Origin: an uncultured Eubacteriales bacterium
GTDB taxonomy: Bacteria > Bacillota > Clostridia > Christensenellales > Aristaeellaceae
NCBI GenBank assembly: GCA_902781095.1
Contig: CACZHW010000023.1
Span: 1 to 37,670, forward strand
DNA length: 37,670 bases
Direction of reading: 5' to 3'
A program made the position numbers and the translations under genes. Under the pieces are notes generated by a model that had not been told where the DNA came from, made no database searches, and worked only from the letters and a program-made list of their open reading frames with translations. Numbering within the stretch: position 1 is the first letter of the stretch; each line of letters opens with the position of its first letter. Positions 1 through 7,459 of the stretch are shown one piece after another.

Positions 1-312
1 GAGAAGCTGGCGGAGATGCAGTTTACCCGGGAGGGCGGCGATTACTGCGCCCGCATCCAGCCTTTCGAAGACGGGGAGGTTGGGATGCCGGACATCTCCG
101 GGATGTACTTCGCCTGGGATGACGAGGAAGAGGTCACGATCCGCGGCTGCAGGGGCCTCATCGGCCGGGCGCAGTGCGGCAGCGAGGACTGGGTGCAGCG
201 CTGCATCTGGTACGACACGGAGGCGGGTATGGCCGGTTCGCTCTCGGTCTCGACGACCGATCTGGACGGACTGGACCTGACCGCCCTCGCGGAACAGGTG
301 TACACGAAGTAA
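1..312 (+). CDS. 3' end of an unrecognised protein gene (partial)
   Basis: The reading frame is open from the first base of the window and ends with TAA at 310-312, so this is the C-terminal part (about 103 residues) of a longer protein. The ATG at 16 is in frame but has no ribosome binding site, so I do not treat it as the start. The fragment is acidic, with a run of Asp/Glu near residues 40-45 (DDEEE). It ends in a pattern of beta strands, a Trp-containing strand (IWYDTEAG) and a final helix (LTALAEQVY). That arrangement resembles the end of DUF4367-type domains, where a short strand is followed by a helix, but the match is weak and no function is claimed. A strong hairpin follows 20 bases after the stop. 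Confidence 0.6.
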   Translation, partial: EKLAEMQFTREGGDYCARIQPFEDGEVGMPDISGMYFAWDDEEEVTIRGCRGLIGRAQCGSEDWVQRCIWYDTEAGMAGSLSVSTTDLDGLDLTALAEQVYTK

Positions 313-331
313 AAGAACAACGCGCAGATTG

Positions 332-366
332 TCCCCCCGCCGGCCTGGCCGGCGGGGGGACCCTGT
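332..366. terminator. Bidirectional terminator, perfect 14-bp palindrome
   Basis: Bases 332-345 and 347-360 are exact reverse complements around a single central base (arm TCCCCCCGCCGGCC). The plus strand then reads CCCTGTTTTC. It sits between the end of the partial gene at 312 and the end of the convergent small gene at 369, so it can serve both. Confidence 0.75.
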
Positions 367-368
367 TT

Positions 369-539
369 TCAGCGGTTTTCGTTCCGGACGGCGCGGCTGT
401 CCTCTTTGCGCCCCGCTGTATGCGTGCCCTGCCGGGCCCGCCGCCCGGCTTCCTGCCGGCGGCGCTCTTCGCGGCGTCTCTCGCGGTCCACGTTGGCGAT
501 GGCGGTGTTGGCGGTGGGGTCGGCGTAATAGTTACTCAT
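369..539 (-). CDS. Small Arg/Glu-rich protein, 56 aa, conserved-looking N-terminus
   Basis: A 57-codon frame starts with ATG at 539-537 and stops with TGA at 371-369. The ribosome binding site is excellent: GGAGGAG sits four bases before the ATG, which is the main reason to believe in the gene. The protein begins MSNYYADPTANTAIANVDRE and then becomes very basic, with alternating Arg and Glu (about residues 19-37) and a polar tail. From memory, short Firmicutes proteins of unknown function often begin with a similar ADPTAN...AI..V.RE block; this is recollection, not a search. No membrane segment or cysteine is present. The gene lies downstream of tRNA-Ala on the same strand, and no separate promoter is visible, so transcription may come from read-through. 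Confidence 0.7.
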   Translation of the reverse strand: MSNYYADPTANTAIANVDRERRREERRRQEAGRRARQGTHTAGRKEDSRAVRNENR

Positions 540-607
540 GGCGCTCCTCCTTGGGGTCGAAGGGTAAAAGGATCCCCCGGAAGAGAGAAGAGAAAAGGGA
601 AAAAGAG

Positions 608-645
608 AAAAAAAGAAAGAAGACTTTTAAAAATCTTCTTTCTTT
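608..645 (-). terminator. Terminator of the tRNA-Ala gene
   Basis: Bases 612-623 and 634-645 form a 12-bp AT-rich stem (arm AAAGAAAGAAGA read from either side). On the minus strand it is followed by a long T-rich run (TTTCTTTTTTT and beyond). It starts four bases after the CCA end of the tRNA. Confidence 0.75.
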
Positions 646-648
646 GGG

Positions 649-724
649 TGGTGGAGCATAGGGGAGTCGAACCCCTGACCTCGACAATGCGAATGTCGCG
701 CGCTACCAACTGTGCTAATGCCCC
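649..724 (-). tRNA. tRNA-Ala(CGC), CCA encoded
   Basis: Read on the minus strand, the 76 bases fold as a complete tRNA. The acceptor stem GGGGCAT pairs with ATGCTCC and includes the G3:U70 pair that identifies alanine tRNAs. The anticodon arm is CGACA-TTCGCAT-TGTCG, giving anticodon CGC (codon GCG). The T arm is AGGGG-TTCGACT-CCCCT, and A-CCA is encoded. One oddity is the D stem, GCAC against GCGC, which leaves an A12-C23 mismatch. A strong promoter lies 85-113 bases upstream, and a T-rich terminator follows directly. Confidence 0.96.
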
Positions 725-808
725 GGACAACCTCCGGCTCGCGCCGGTATTCAATTGCCGGATTGAAAGGCTCCGGAAAAGCCCGGCTCCCTCGCGGGAA
801 CGTGTGAG

Positions 809-837
809 ATTATAGCACGATGAAGGGGCAATTGCAA
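809..837 (-). promoter_or_regulatory. Promoter for tRNA-Ala
   Basis: On the minus strand TTGCAA (837-832) is followed after exactly 17 bases by TATAAT (814-809). Transcription would begin near 802. The leader of about 75 bases before the tRNA holds short inverted repeats but no ORF. Confidence 0.85.
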
Positions 838-869
838 GCCTTTTTTTTAAAAGATGGCGAAAGCCGGCC

Positions 870-1589
870 TCAGAGGGGGAACAGTGTCATCGCACAGGCG
901 ATGACGAGGGAGGGAAGCAGATTGGCGACGGGCAGCTTCGTGCCGAACATGAGGTTGACGCCCACGCAGAAGATGAGCGAATTGCCGACGCAGGAGAGGT
1001 TGGAGAGCGCCGCCTCGGAGAGCAGCGGCCCGATGAGGCAGGCGAGCAGCGTCATCGCGCCCTGAAAGAGGAAGAGGGGCACGACGGAGAAGACCGCCCC
1101 GCGCCCGAGGGAGGCGGAAAGCGCCATGACGATGATGCAGTCCAGAATGCCCTTGGTGATGAGCAGGGAGTAATCGTGGTAGAGCGCATCGTTCATGGGG
1201 CCGATGATGGCCATCGCGCCGATGCAGATGGTGAAGGCGGCGGAGGTGAAGCCGTCCATGAAGCGGGAATCCCCTTCGCTGTGGCTCTTCCGGCGCAGCC
1301 ACAGGCCCAGGCGCTCCAGCTTGCCTTCGATGTCCAGCATCGCGCCCGCCATGCCGCCCACGACGAGCGAGATGACGAGCAGCATGGCCCCGGCGGTGCC
1401 GAGGGTCCCGTTTTGCGGCACCAGCATCCGGGAAAGCGTGCCGGAGGCGCCGATGAAGGCGGAGGAAAGGCCGCAGGCGACCGTCATGACGTGCTGGACT
1501 TCTTCCTTGATCGCCCGGCCGAAGAGGAGGCCCGCGGCGCCGCCCAGCAGCACCAGGGCGCAGTTGATAAACGTACCCAGTCCGATCAT
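870..1589 (-). CDS. DUF554 family membrane protein
   Basis: This 239-residue protein is almost entirely hydrophobic, with about six or seven membrane helices. It opens with MIGLGTFINCALVLLGGAAG, the typical start of DUF554 (YdfK-like) proteins: an N-terminal helix, then a Gly-rich GGAAGLLFGR segment, a glycine-rich FIGASGTL helix and a C-terminal CVGVNLMFG helix. Its length matches the family, whose transport role, if any, is unknown. It is the last gene of the T-box operon. The ATG lies one codon after the TAA of the metallophosphoesterase, and its ribosome binding site (GAGG) sits inside the end of that gene, so translation is probably coupled. No clear terminator follows before the tRNA promoter. 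Confidence 0.85.
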   Translation of the reverse strand: MIGLGTFINCALVLLGGAAGLLFGRAIKEEVQHVMTVACGLSSAFIGASGTLSRMLVPQNGTLGTAGAMLLVISLVVGGMAGAMLDIEGKLERLGLWLRRKSHSEGDSRFMDGFTSAAFTICIGAMAIIGPMNDALYHDYSLLITKGILDCIIVMALSASLGRGAVFSVVPLFLFQGAMTLLACLIGPLLSEAALSNLSCVGNSLIFCVGVNLMFGTKLPVANLLPSLVIACAMTLFPL

Positions 1590-1592
1590 GAT

Positions 1593-2822
1593 TTACCTCA
1601 GCGGCAGCGTCAGCGCCGTATAGTCGTGCCCGATGTCGGGAAGAATGCTCTTCATGTACAGGCCCCAGAAGGGGGCGCGCTCCATCAGAAGGCGCATGGC
1701 GCCTTCGTTCTCCTTGGCTGCGCCCAGCCGGCCGGAGTAGTAGCCGATGTTGGTGTTGAGCAGCCAGAGCAGCGTCTGCTCGATCCCCTGCGCGCCCCGC
1801 AGGGCGGAGGCGGCCTGCCGGACAGTGGAGGAGGCGAAGAAGGAGAGCGCGTAGCCGCCGAAATCCAGCAGGTTGGGGTCGGTCAGGCCGCGGCGACGGG
1901 CCCAGCCGGAGACGTCCGTGCGGACGGTGTGGTATTCCAGCGCGTCGCCGCCCAGGGTGAGCAGGCCGTACTGGCAGGGCTGCACGGAGAGGGCGGAACC
2001 CGTGATCTCCGTGAGGCCGCCCGCGCTTTCGGCGAAGCGCTGGATGTGCATGTGGCCGGAGAGATGCAGGCTGGAGCCCTCTTCCAGGACGGAGAGCAGG
2101 GCGGCGGCGTTCTGCATGCGGAAGCCTTCGTCAAACATGGGGTTGTGCTGCAGCAGCGTCTGGTGGCTGACGGAGAGAACCCGGCAGCCCGCGGCCTTCG
2201 CCTCCGCAAGCGCGCGCTTTGCCCAGGCGACGGTCTCGTCCTTTACGCGGCCGGGCGCGTCCTCCATGTTGACGTCGATCATGAGGAGCCGCCAGCCGGG
2301 GGCGAGCGCCGCGGTGTAACTGAGGGAGGCCGCGTCGCGGGAGAGGGCCTGCGCGTAGCCGTAATCCCGCCAGATTTCCGCGAATTCCGCGGAGGAGGGG
2401 GAGGCGACCCGCTGGTAACCGTCGCCGGAGAAGCGGGCGGCGTTGCGGTAGGCGATGTCGTGGTTGCCGGGGATGACGAAGACGGGGATGCCCGCCTCCG
2501 TCAGGACCCGGAGTTTTGCGGCCAGGTCCTCGTGGCTCTCACGGCCGCCGTTGAAGGTGAGGTCGCCGGGCAGCAGCAGGACGTCCGGCCTGTCCCGCAG
2601 CATCTGTTCCACGAAGGCGGAGAGCAGCTCTTCAGAATAGAAGGCGACCTTGCCGTCCGCGTTGGTGACCACGCGCGAAAAGGCCGCGCCCCTGTCTGTG
2701 AGGCGCGGGGAGATGTAGTGGGGATCGGCGGCCACGGCGATGCGCGGCGCGCTTTCCGCGGCCGCTGCGTGCGGCAGCAGGCCGACGGACAGGAGCAGTA
2801 CGAGCGAGAAGAGGACGGCCAT
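1593..2822 (-). CDS. Secreted calcineurin-like metallophosphoesterase
   Basis: This 409-residue protein has an N-terminal signal peptide (hydrophobic residues 2-20, likely cleaved after AAA around residue 22). All five metallophosphoesterase metal-binding blocks follow in order: DPHY at 33-36, GDLT at 86-89, GNHD at 119-122, SH at 219-220 and GHMH at 256-259. The catalytic domain should therefore be intact, holding two metal ions and hydrolysing a phosphate ester outside the membrane. The substrate cannot be read from the sequence. The last 110 or so residues are a family-specific extension without a recognised domain. The ATG is preceded by AAAGGA. The gene starts 22 bases after the ABC ATPase stop and ends three bases before DUF554, so it is part of the same operon. 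Confidence 0.88.
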   Translation of the reverse strand: MAVLFSLVLLLSVGLLPHAAAAESAPRIAVAADPHYISPRLTDRGAAFSRVVTNADGKVAFYSEELLSAFVEQMLRDRPDVLLLPGDLTFNGGRESHEDLAAKLRVLTEAGIPVFVIPGNHDIAYRNAARFSGDGYQRVASPSSAEFAEIWRDYGYAQALSRDAASLSYTAALAPGWRLLMIDVNMEDAPGRVKDETVAWAKRALAEAKAAGCRVLSVSHQTLLQHNPMFDEGFRMQNAAALLSVLEEGSSLHLSGHMHIQRFAESAGGLTEITGSALSVQPCQYGLLTLGGDALEYHTVRTDVSGWARRRGLTDPNLLDFGGYALSFFASSTVRQAASALRGAQGIEQTLLWLLNTNIGYYSGRLGAAKENEGAMRLLMERAPFWGLYMKSILPDIGHDYTALTLPLR

Positions 2823-2844
2823 GGCGGTTCCTTTCCGGGGCGGA

Positions 2845-3636
2845 TCAGACGTTGCCCAGCAGCATGCGGTCGTTGTCCAGCTCGCGGCCGCGGGCGTCGC
2901 GGAAGCGGGCGGTGAGGTCGTGGATGGTGAGGTGCGCCCGCTCCTCGCCCGAGACGTCGTAGATGACGCACCCGTCGTCCATCATGATGGTCCGGTTGCC
3001 CAAATCCAGCGCGGACTGCATGTTGTGCGTGATCATGAGGCAGGTGATGGAGTAGGCCTCGACGGTCTGCCGGGTGATGGCCAGCACCTTTTCCGCGGTG
3101 CCGGGATCGAGCGCCGCGGTATGCTCGTCCAGCAGCAGGAGGCGCGGGGGATTGTAGGTGGCCATGAGCAGGGTGAGCGCCTGGCGCTGGCCGCCGGAGA
3201 GCAGGCCGACGCGCTGGTTCATGCGGTCCTCGAGCCCCATGCCCAGCGTCGAGAGGCGGTCGCGGAAGGCGCGCCTGTCCTTCGCGGTGACGCGGGAGAG
3301 CCAGCTGCGCATCCCCGCCGCCACGGCCAGGTTCTCTTCAATCGTCATGTCGGGCGCGGTGCCGCGCATGGGATCCTGAAAGAGCCGGCCGATCCGCCTG
3401 GCCCGGACGTGCTCGGGCTGCAGGGTGATGTCCTCGCCGTCCAGCAGGATGGTGCCGCTGTCGGTGAAGAAGCTGCCGCAGATGGCGTTGAAGAGCGTGG
3501 ATTTGCCCGCGCCGTTGGCGCCGATGATGGAGATGAAGTCCCCCGGGCGCACGTGCAGGGATAGGTCACACAGGGCGCGCTTGGCATCCGCCGTGCCGGG
3601 GTTGAAGGTCTTTTCGAGATGGGAGAGCCTCAGCAT
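2845..3636 (-). CDS. trpZ: ABC transporter ATP-binding protein, TrpZ type
   Basis: The protein has 263 residues and is the energising subunit of the importer formed with TrpX and TrpY. It carries Walker A GANGAGKST at 39-47, the Q-loop FQDP at 86-89, the signature LSGGQRQ at 146-152, Walker B LLLLDEHTAALD at 167-178 (catalytic E171) and the switch His in MITHN near 204. The DEHTAALD form, with His where most ABC proteins have Pro, is common in this importer family. The start at 3636 is chosen because GGGAGG lies 6-7 bases before the ATG; the open frame runs much further upstream, but only as a shadow of the permease gene. The start overlaps the end of trpY by seven bases, indicating translational coupling. 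Confidence 0.93.
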   Translation of the reverse strand: MLRLSHLEKTFNPGTADAKRALCDLSLHVRPGDFISIIGANGAGKSTLFNAICGSFFTDSGTILLDGEDITLQPEHVRARRIGRLFQDPMRGTAPDMTIEENLAVAAGMRSWLSRVTAKDRRAFRDRLSTLGMGLEDRMNQRVGLLSGGQRQALTLLMATYNPPRLLLLDEHTAALDPGTAEKVLAITRQTVEAYSITCLMITHNMQSALDLGNRTIMMDDGCVIYDVSGEERAHLTIHDLTARFRDARGRELDNDRMLLGNV

Positions 3637-4562
3637 GCGCCCGCCTCCCTTCCGCCGCGCCTGCGCCGAAGCAGCAGCGCCGCCTGTGTGCGCAGGTAGG
3701 GGCCGGAGATCGCGATGACGACGATGACGGCCGAGACGGCCTTGAGCATGAAGCCCGGCATCTTGAAGCGCAGCGCGACGGCGTAGATGACGCGGAAGAG
3801 GAAGGCACCCACCACGGCGCCGACGGCGCGCAGCGTGATGCCGCTGCGGCCGAAGAAGACGCCGCCGATGAGCAGGGAAGCCAGCGCGACGGTGACCATG
3901 CCGCTGCCCAGGTTGATGTCGTAGCTCTTGCCCTGCTGCGCCATGAGGCAGCCGGAGAGGGCGGTAAAGCTGTTGGAGATGCACAATCCGACCGTCGTGG
4001 TGAAGACGGGGTTGATGGAAGAGGAGCGCACCATGTCCGGATTGCTGCCCGTGGCGCGGATGGAGAGCCCCAGCTTGGTCCTCAGGAAGGCGGAGAGGAA
4101 CAGCACGACGAGCGCGACCGCGCAAAGCTCAACGAGCAGGCGGTACTGGCCGGAGAGCGGCGTGCCCGAGAGGAGCCCCTTGGCCATCGTAAAGACGGTT
4201 TCCGTCTTGTTCATGGCCAGCTGCGCCTTGTTGCCGGAGATGGCCATGTTGACGGAATACAGTGCGGAATTGACCACGATGCCCGCCAGCAGGGACTGCA
4301 CGCCCATGCGCGTCTGGAGCACGGCCGTGACGAAGCCGGAGACGGAGCCGGCCAGCATGGCGCAGGGGATGGAGAGCAGCGGATGCCCGGAGAGGGCGAC
4401 CACCGCGCCGACCACCGCGCCGAGGGTGAAGCAGCCGTCCGTGGACAGGTCGCAGACGTTCAGCATGGAGTAACTGAGAAAGAGGGCCAGGACGGTCAGG
4501 GAGTTGACCAGTCCCAGCTCCAGCGCGGTCTGCCCGAGGTCAAGAATCTTTGAAAGTTCCAT
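3630..4562 (-). CDS. trpY: ABC transporter permease, TrpY type
   Basis: This is a 310-residue integral membrane protein with about eight or nine helices, belonging to the branched-chain-like BPD_transp_2 permeases that pair with ABC_sub_bind binding proteins. Helices begin at about residue 15 and fill the chain until a basic C-terminal tail (RRRRGG). The segment LSIRATGSNPDMVRSSSINP, in the cytoplasmic loop in the middle of the protein, is a typical ATPase-contact region for this family. The start at 4562 is supported by AGGAAGG seven bases upstream. A 266-base gap filled with hairpin repeats separates it from trpX. It overlaps trpZ at its 3' end. Confidence 0.9.
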   Translation of the reverse strand: MELSKILDLGQTALELGLVNSLTVLALFLSYSMLNVCDLSTDGCFTLGAVVGAVVALSGHPLLSIPCAMLAGSVSGFVTAVLQTRMGVQSLLAGIVVNSALYSVNMAISGNKAQLAMNKTETVFTMAKGLLSGTPLSGQYRLLVELCAVALVVLFLSAFLRTKLGLSIRATGSNPDMVRSSSINPVFTTTVGLCISNSFTALSGCLMAQQGKSYDINLGSGMVTVALASLLIGGVFFGRSGITLRAVGAVVGAFLFRVIYAVALRFKMPGFMLKAVSAVIVVIAISGPYLRTQAALLLRRRRGGREAGAC

Positions 4563-4620
4563 GTTTGCCTTCCTGAAACAGAGTATTGAAGAAGGGAACG
4601 GTGCGCTTCCCGGCCGGGAA

Positions 4621-4828
4621 AGCCCTCTCAGTCGGGCTTTGCCCGACAGCTCCCCCAAAGGGGGAGCCGGGAACCCTTCAGTCAGCCTTGTCAGGCTGAC
4701 AGCTCCCCTTTCAGGGGAGCCCTTGCCTCTCCCTGTGGGAGAGGTGTCATGCCGCAGGCGTGACGGAGAGGGGTGCATGCCTCCCCTGAAAGGGGAGGGG
4801 AACCGCGCGCTCAGCGCGGTGGAAGGGT
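4621..4828. repeat. Composite hairpin repeat A, between trpX and trpY
   Basis: The gap between two genes of one operon consists of back-to-back palindromes. Examples are the GTCGGGC/GCCCGAC stem near 4636, GCTCCCCC/GGGGGAGC near 4652, GCTCCCC/GGGGAGC near 4700, CCTCTCCC/GGGAGAGG near 4732 and CCTCCCC/GGGGAGG near 4780. The same building blocks occur at 22539-22785, 31047-31292 and 35004-35366. It abuts the trpX stop codon. No protein is encoded here. Confidence 0.8.
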
Positions 4829-5851
4829 TTACTTCGCCAAATCGCCGAAGCTCTCGGCGGTGGTGATGGGCTGCACCTTCGTGCAGTAGGGCGCGAAGGC
4901 GGCGGAGACGGTGTCGAAGTCGAGGCCGATCGCGGAGCAGGTCTCGGTGTTCACCGTGGCCGTGCCGTTGTCAAACGTCTTGACGGGGGTGGCCGCCGGG
5001 TCGGCGCCGTTTACGAGGATGTCCGCGATCATGTCGCCCGTCTCGCGGCCCAGGTTCGCGTAGTCGACGCCGTAGCCGAGGAACGCGCCGTTGAGGGCGA
5101 AGGAATCCGCGCCGGTGTAGTGCGGGATGCCCGCCGCGGCCAGCGCCTCGTAGATGGAGAGCTCCGCCGTCATGATCGTGTTGTCGGTCGGGGTGAAGAC
5201 GGCGTCCACGCCGTCGGCGATGAGGGCGTCAGCCGCCTGGATGACTTCTGCGACGGTGGTGCCGGTGTACTCGCGGTAGGCGACGCCGCGCGCGCCCAGC
5301 TCGGCCTTCGCGTGCTCGATGGGGGTGGCGGAGGCGTCCTGGCCCACGTCGTAGAGCAGGCCGACGAGGTCGGCGTCCGGATCGGCGGCGAAGATGAGGT
5401 TCAGCACCGCGCCGGTATCCAGGTAATCGGAGGTGCCGGTGATGTTGGCGCCCGGGGCCTCCAGGCTCTCCACCAGGCCGGCGGACAGCGGATCGGAAAC
5501 GGCGGCGAAGACGACGGGCACGCCGTTCTCCTCGGTCATGGCCTGCATGGTCATGGCCACGGGGGTGGCGATGCCCACGAGCAGGTCCGCGTCCTCCGCA
5601 AAGAAGTTGGCGATGATCTGCTGCATCACGCTGGCGTCCGCGTTGCAGTTGTCATAGAGGATTTCGAAGCTGACGCCCTTTTCCGCGCCGATCTCGGCGA
5701 GGCGCGCCTGGATGTTCTCCACGATCTGGTTGAGGCTGGCGTCATCCACGAAGTTGCAGATGCCGACCTTGAAGCTGGCGCCTTCCGCGAGGGCAAAGGC
5801 GGCGGTGAGGACGAGGACGAGGGTAAGGGCGACGGCGGTGATGCGCTTCAT
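4829..5851 (-). CDS. trpX: ABC transporter substrate-binding protein, TrpX type (ABC_sub_bind)
   Basis: The 340-residue protein starts with a signal peptide (MKRITAVALTLVLVLTAAFA, cleavage after ALA near residue 22) and has no lipobox cysteine. The mature part follows the ABC_sub_bind family: KVGICNFVDDASLNQIVENI at the start, GIATPVAMTMQAM, PVVFAAVSDPLSAGLV, then GTSDYLDTGAVL and GADSFALNGAFLGYGVDY toward the end. These are two Rossmann-like lobes with the ligand between them. Known members of this three-gene system are predicted tryptophan importers, and the T-box upstream carries a Trp specifier, which supports the same substrate here. The start is fixed by AGGAGG eight bases before the ATG. 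It is the first gene of a five-gene operon. Confidence 0.92.
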   Translation of the reverse strand: MKRITAVALTLVLVLTAAFALAEGASFKVGICNFVDDASLNQIVENIQARLAEIGAEKGVSFEILYDNCNADASVMQQIIANFFAEDADLLVGIATPVAMTMQAMTEENGVPVVFAAVSDPLSAGLVESLEAPGANITGTSDYLDTGAVLNLIFAADPDADLVGLLYDVGQDASATPIEHAKAELGARGVAYREYTGTTVAEVIQAADALIADGVDAVFTPTDNTIMTAELSIYEALAAAGIPHYTGADSFALNGAFLGYGVDYANLGRETGDMIADILVNGADPAATPVKTFDNGTATVNTETCSAIGLDFDTVSAAFAPYCTKVQPITTAESFGDLAK

Positions 5852-5914
5852 AAGGGTACCTCCTGCTTCTTTGCATGGTCGTTGGGGACGTGCGGGAAAG
5901 CGGCGGAGGCGCCC

Positions 5915-6183
5915 AAAAGAAAACGCCCCATGTTTCGACTGAAACATGAGGCGGAATTGCTTCCGTGGTGCCACTCATCTTGGCCTTTCGGCCCGCTTAC
6001 CCCGTACCAGCATACGGTGCAGCCTGATAACGGGTCTGCGTCCCGTCCCTGTCTAATAAGGCGGCGCCCGTTGACAGGGCCCTCGGGAAGTCCATTTCGG
6101 GGCGTCTCCGTACCGCACTCCCACCCACGGCGGCTCTCTTTACCGGCGATAAACCCTTACTTCTCTTCCGTCAAGCGGTTTAT
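5915..6183 (-). ncRNA. T-box leader (tRNA-Trp sensing), controls trpXYZ operon
   Basis: Read on the minus strand, the leader has the elements of a T-box riboswitch in order. There is a Stem I with AAAGAGAGCC and GGTGGGAG. The specifier strand GAAATGGACTTCCCGAG at 6098-6082 has TGG at 6094-6092 as the specifier triplet. The T-box core TGGCACCACGG lies at 5973-5963, followed by GAAGCAATTCCGCC. Last comes a terminator hairpin at 5953-5924 (CGCCTCATGTTTC paired with GAAACATGGGGCG, with G-U pairs) with the run TTTTCTTTT at 5923-5915. The antiterminator (ACGGA...TTCCG) and terminator share the TTCCGCCTC strand. Uncharged tRNA-Trp would therefore switch on the importer. ATG as specifier (Met) is the main alternative reading. 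Confidence 0.93.
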
Positions 6184-6189
6184 GGGGCG

Positions 6190-6218
6190 ATTATAGCGCG
6201 GGGTTTTCAAGTTGTCAA
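6190..6218 (-). promoter_or_regulatory. Consensus promoter of the T-box/trpXYZ operon
   Basis: On the minus strand TTGACA (6218-6213) and TATAAT (6195-6190) are both perfect consensus, 17 bases apart. Such a strong promoter fits a gene set whose control is by termination in the leader. It is divergent from the epimerase promoter at 6247-6275. Confidence 0.93.
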
Positions 6219-6246
6219 CCCCCAATCTCCGAAAAATCCGGAAGGC

Positions 6247-6275
6247 TTTACATCCCCGGCAAAGCAGGCTACAAT
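6247..6275 (+). promoter_or_regulatory. Promoter of the dipeptide epimerase gene
   Basis: TTTACA (6247-6252) and TACAAT (6270-6275) are separated by 17 bases. The start codon lies 31 bases after the -10 element, giving a short leader with AAAGGAG. Confidence 0.8.
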
Positions 6276-6305
6276 ACGTCCATCATCTGTAAAGGAGAAC
6301 AGGCC

Positions 6306-7400
6306 ATGAAAATTACCGAGGTGAGGCTGGGGCGCATCAGCGTACCGCTGCGGGTGCCCTTTAAGACGGCGCTGCGCCGTGTGGACAGCGTGGAGGACAT
6401 CGTGGTGCAGGTTATCGCGGACAACGGGCTCGTCGGCTGGGGCGAAGCCCCGCCCACCGCGGCGATCACCGGCGACACGTCGGACGCCATCGTGGGCGCC
6501 GTCCGCGACTACATCGCCCCGCGCCTCGTCGGAAGGGACGCGGAGGATCTGCAGGGCTGTGCCGCCGCCGTGCAGGGCGCGCTCGTGCACAACGGCAGCG
6601 CGAAGGCGGCGGTGGACATCGCGCTCTGGGATTTGTACGGCAAGAGCCTGGGCGTCCCCGTCTACCGGATGCTGGGCGGAAACCGGCGGCAGATCACCAC
6701 GGACATCACCATCAGCGTGAACGATCCGGAAGAGATGGCCAGGGACGCGCGGGAGGCCGTGCGCCGCGGGTACGACACGCTCAAGGTCAAAGTGGGGGTG
6801 AACCCCGCGCTGGACGCGGAGCGGCTTTCGGCGGTTCGAAAGGCGGCCGGGCCGGATGTGCGCCTGCGCATCGACGCCAACCAGGCGTGGCGCCCGCGGG
6901 AGGCCGTGCGCATCTTAAACGAGATGCAGGCCCGCGGCCTGGGGCTGGAGCTGGTGGAGCAGCCGGTCGCGGCGCAGGACCTGGAGGGGCTCGCCTACGT
7001 TACGCGGCACAGCGACGTGCCCGTGCTGGCGGACGAGAGCGTCTTCTCCCCGCGGGACGCGCTGACGGTGATGCAGACGCACGCAGCGGACCTCGTCAAC
7101 ATCAAGCTGATGAAGTGCGGCGGCCTCACCAACGCGCTGCGCATCGCCTCGGCCGCGGAAATCTACGGCGTGGAGTGCATGCTGGGCTGCATGCTGGAGG
7201 CGAAAATCAGCGTGAACGCGGCCGTGCACCTGGCCTGCGCCCGGGATATCATCACGAAGATCGATCTGGACGGCCCCGTGCTGTGCAGCGAGGATCCCGT
7301 CCTCGGCGGCGCCGTGTTCGACGAAAAGACCGTCACCGTTTCCGACGGCGCGGGGCTTGGCATCAAGGGGATTGAAGAAGGCAGGCTGCTGTCCGTCTGA
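6306..7400 (+). CDS. Enolase-superfamily dipeptide epimerase (L-Ala-D/L-Glu epimerase type)
   Basis: This 364-residue enzyme has the two-domain enolase-superfamily layout of the muconate-lactonising subgroup. The catalytic Lys pair is LKVKVG (K160, K162), the metal ligands are D190 in IDANQAW, E218 in VEQP and D243 in LADES, and the second catalytic Lys is K267 in NIKLMKCGG. The DxD near 320-322 (KIDLDGP) is the element that binds the dipeptide amino group in known Ala-Glu epimerases. The likely role is epimerisation of L-Ala-D-Glu from peptidoglycan turnover or a related dipeptide; exact specificity is inferred. The ATG is preceded by AAAGGAG at eight bases. The gene stands alone between its own promoter and a strong terminator. 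Confidence 0.88.
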   Translation: MKITEVRLGRISVPLRVPFKTALRRVDSVEDIVVQVIADNGLVGWGEAPPTAAITGDTSDAIVGAVRDYIAPRLVGRDAEDLQGCAAAVQGALVHNGSAKAAVDIALWDLYGKSLGVPVYRMLGGNRRQITTDITISVNDPEEMARDAREAVRRGYDTLKVKVGVNPALDAERLSAVRKAAGPDVRLRIDANQAWRPREAVRILNEMQARGLGLELVEQPVAAQDLEGLAYVTRHSDVPVLADESVFSPRDALTVMQTHAADLVNIKLMKCGGLTNALRIASAAEIYGVECMLGCMLEAKISVNAAVHLACARDIITKIDLDGPVLCSEDPVLGGAVFDEKTVTVSDGAGLGIKGIEEGRLLSV

Positions 7401-7422
7401 GTTTCATAAAAGCATACAGCGG

Positions 7423-7448
7423 CGGACCGGGGAACCCCCGGTCCGTTT
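7423..7448 (+). terminator. Terminator after the epimerase gene
   Basis: A perfect 10-bp stem, CGGACCGGGG (7423-7432) with CCCCGGTCCG (7436-7445), has an AAC loop and is followed by TTT. Confidence 0.8.
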
Positions 7449-7459
7449 GCCGGCCAGCC

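Noticed and set aside
1176..2915. Plus-strand frame of 579 codons
   Set aside because: It is antisense to DUF554 and the metallophosphoesterase, whose motifs are intact; the translation shows no domain.
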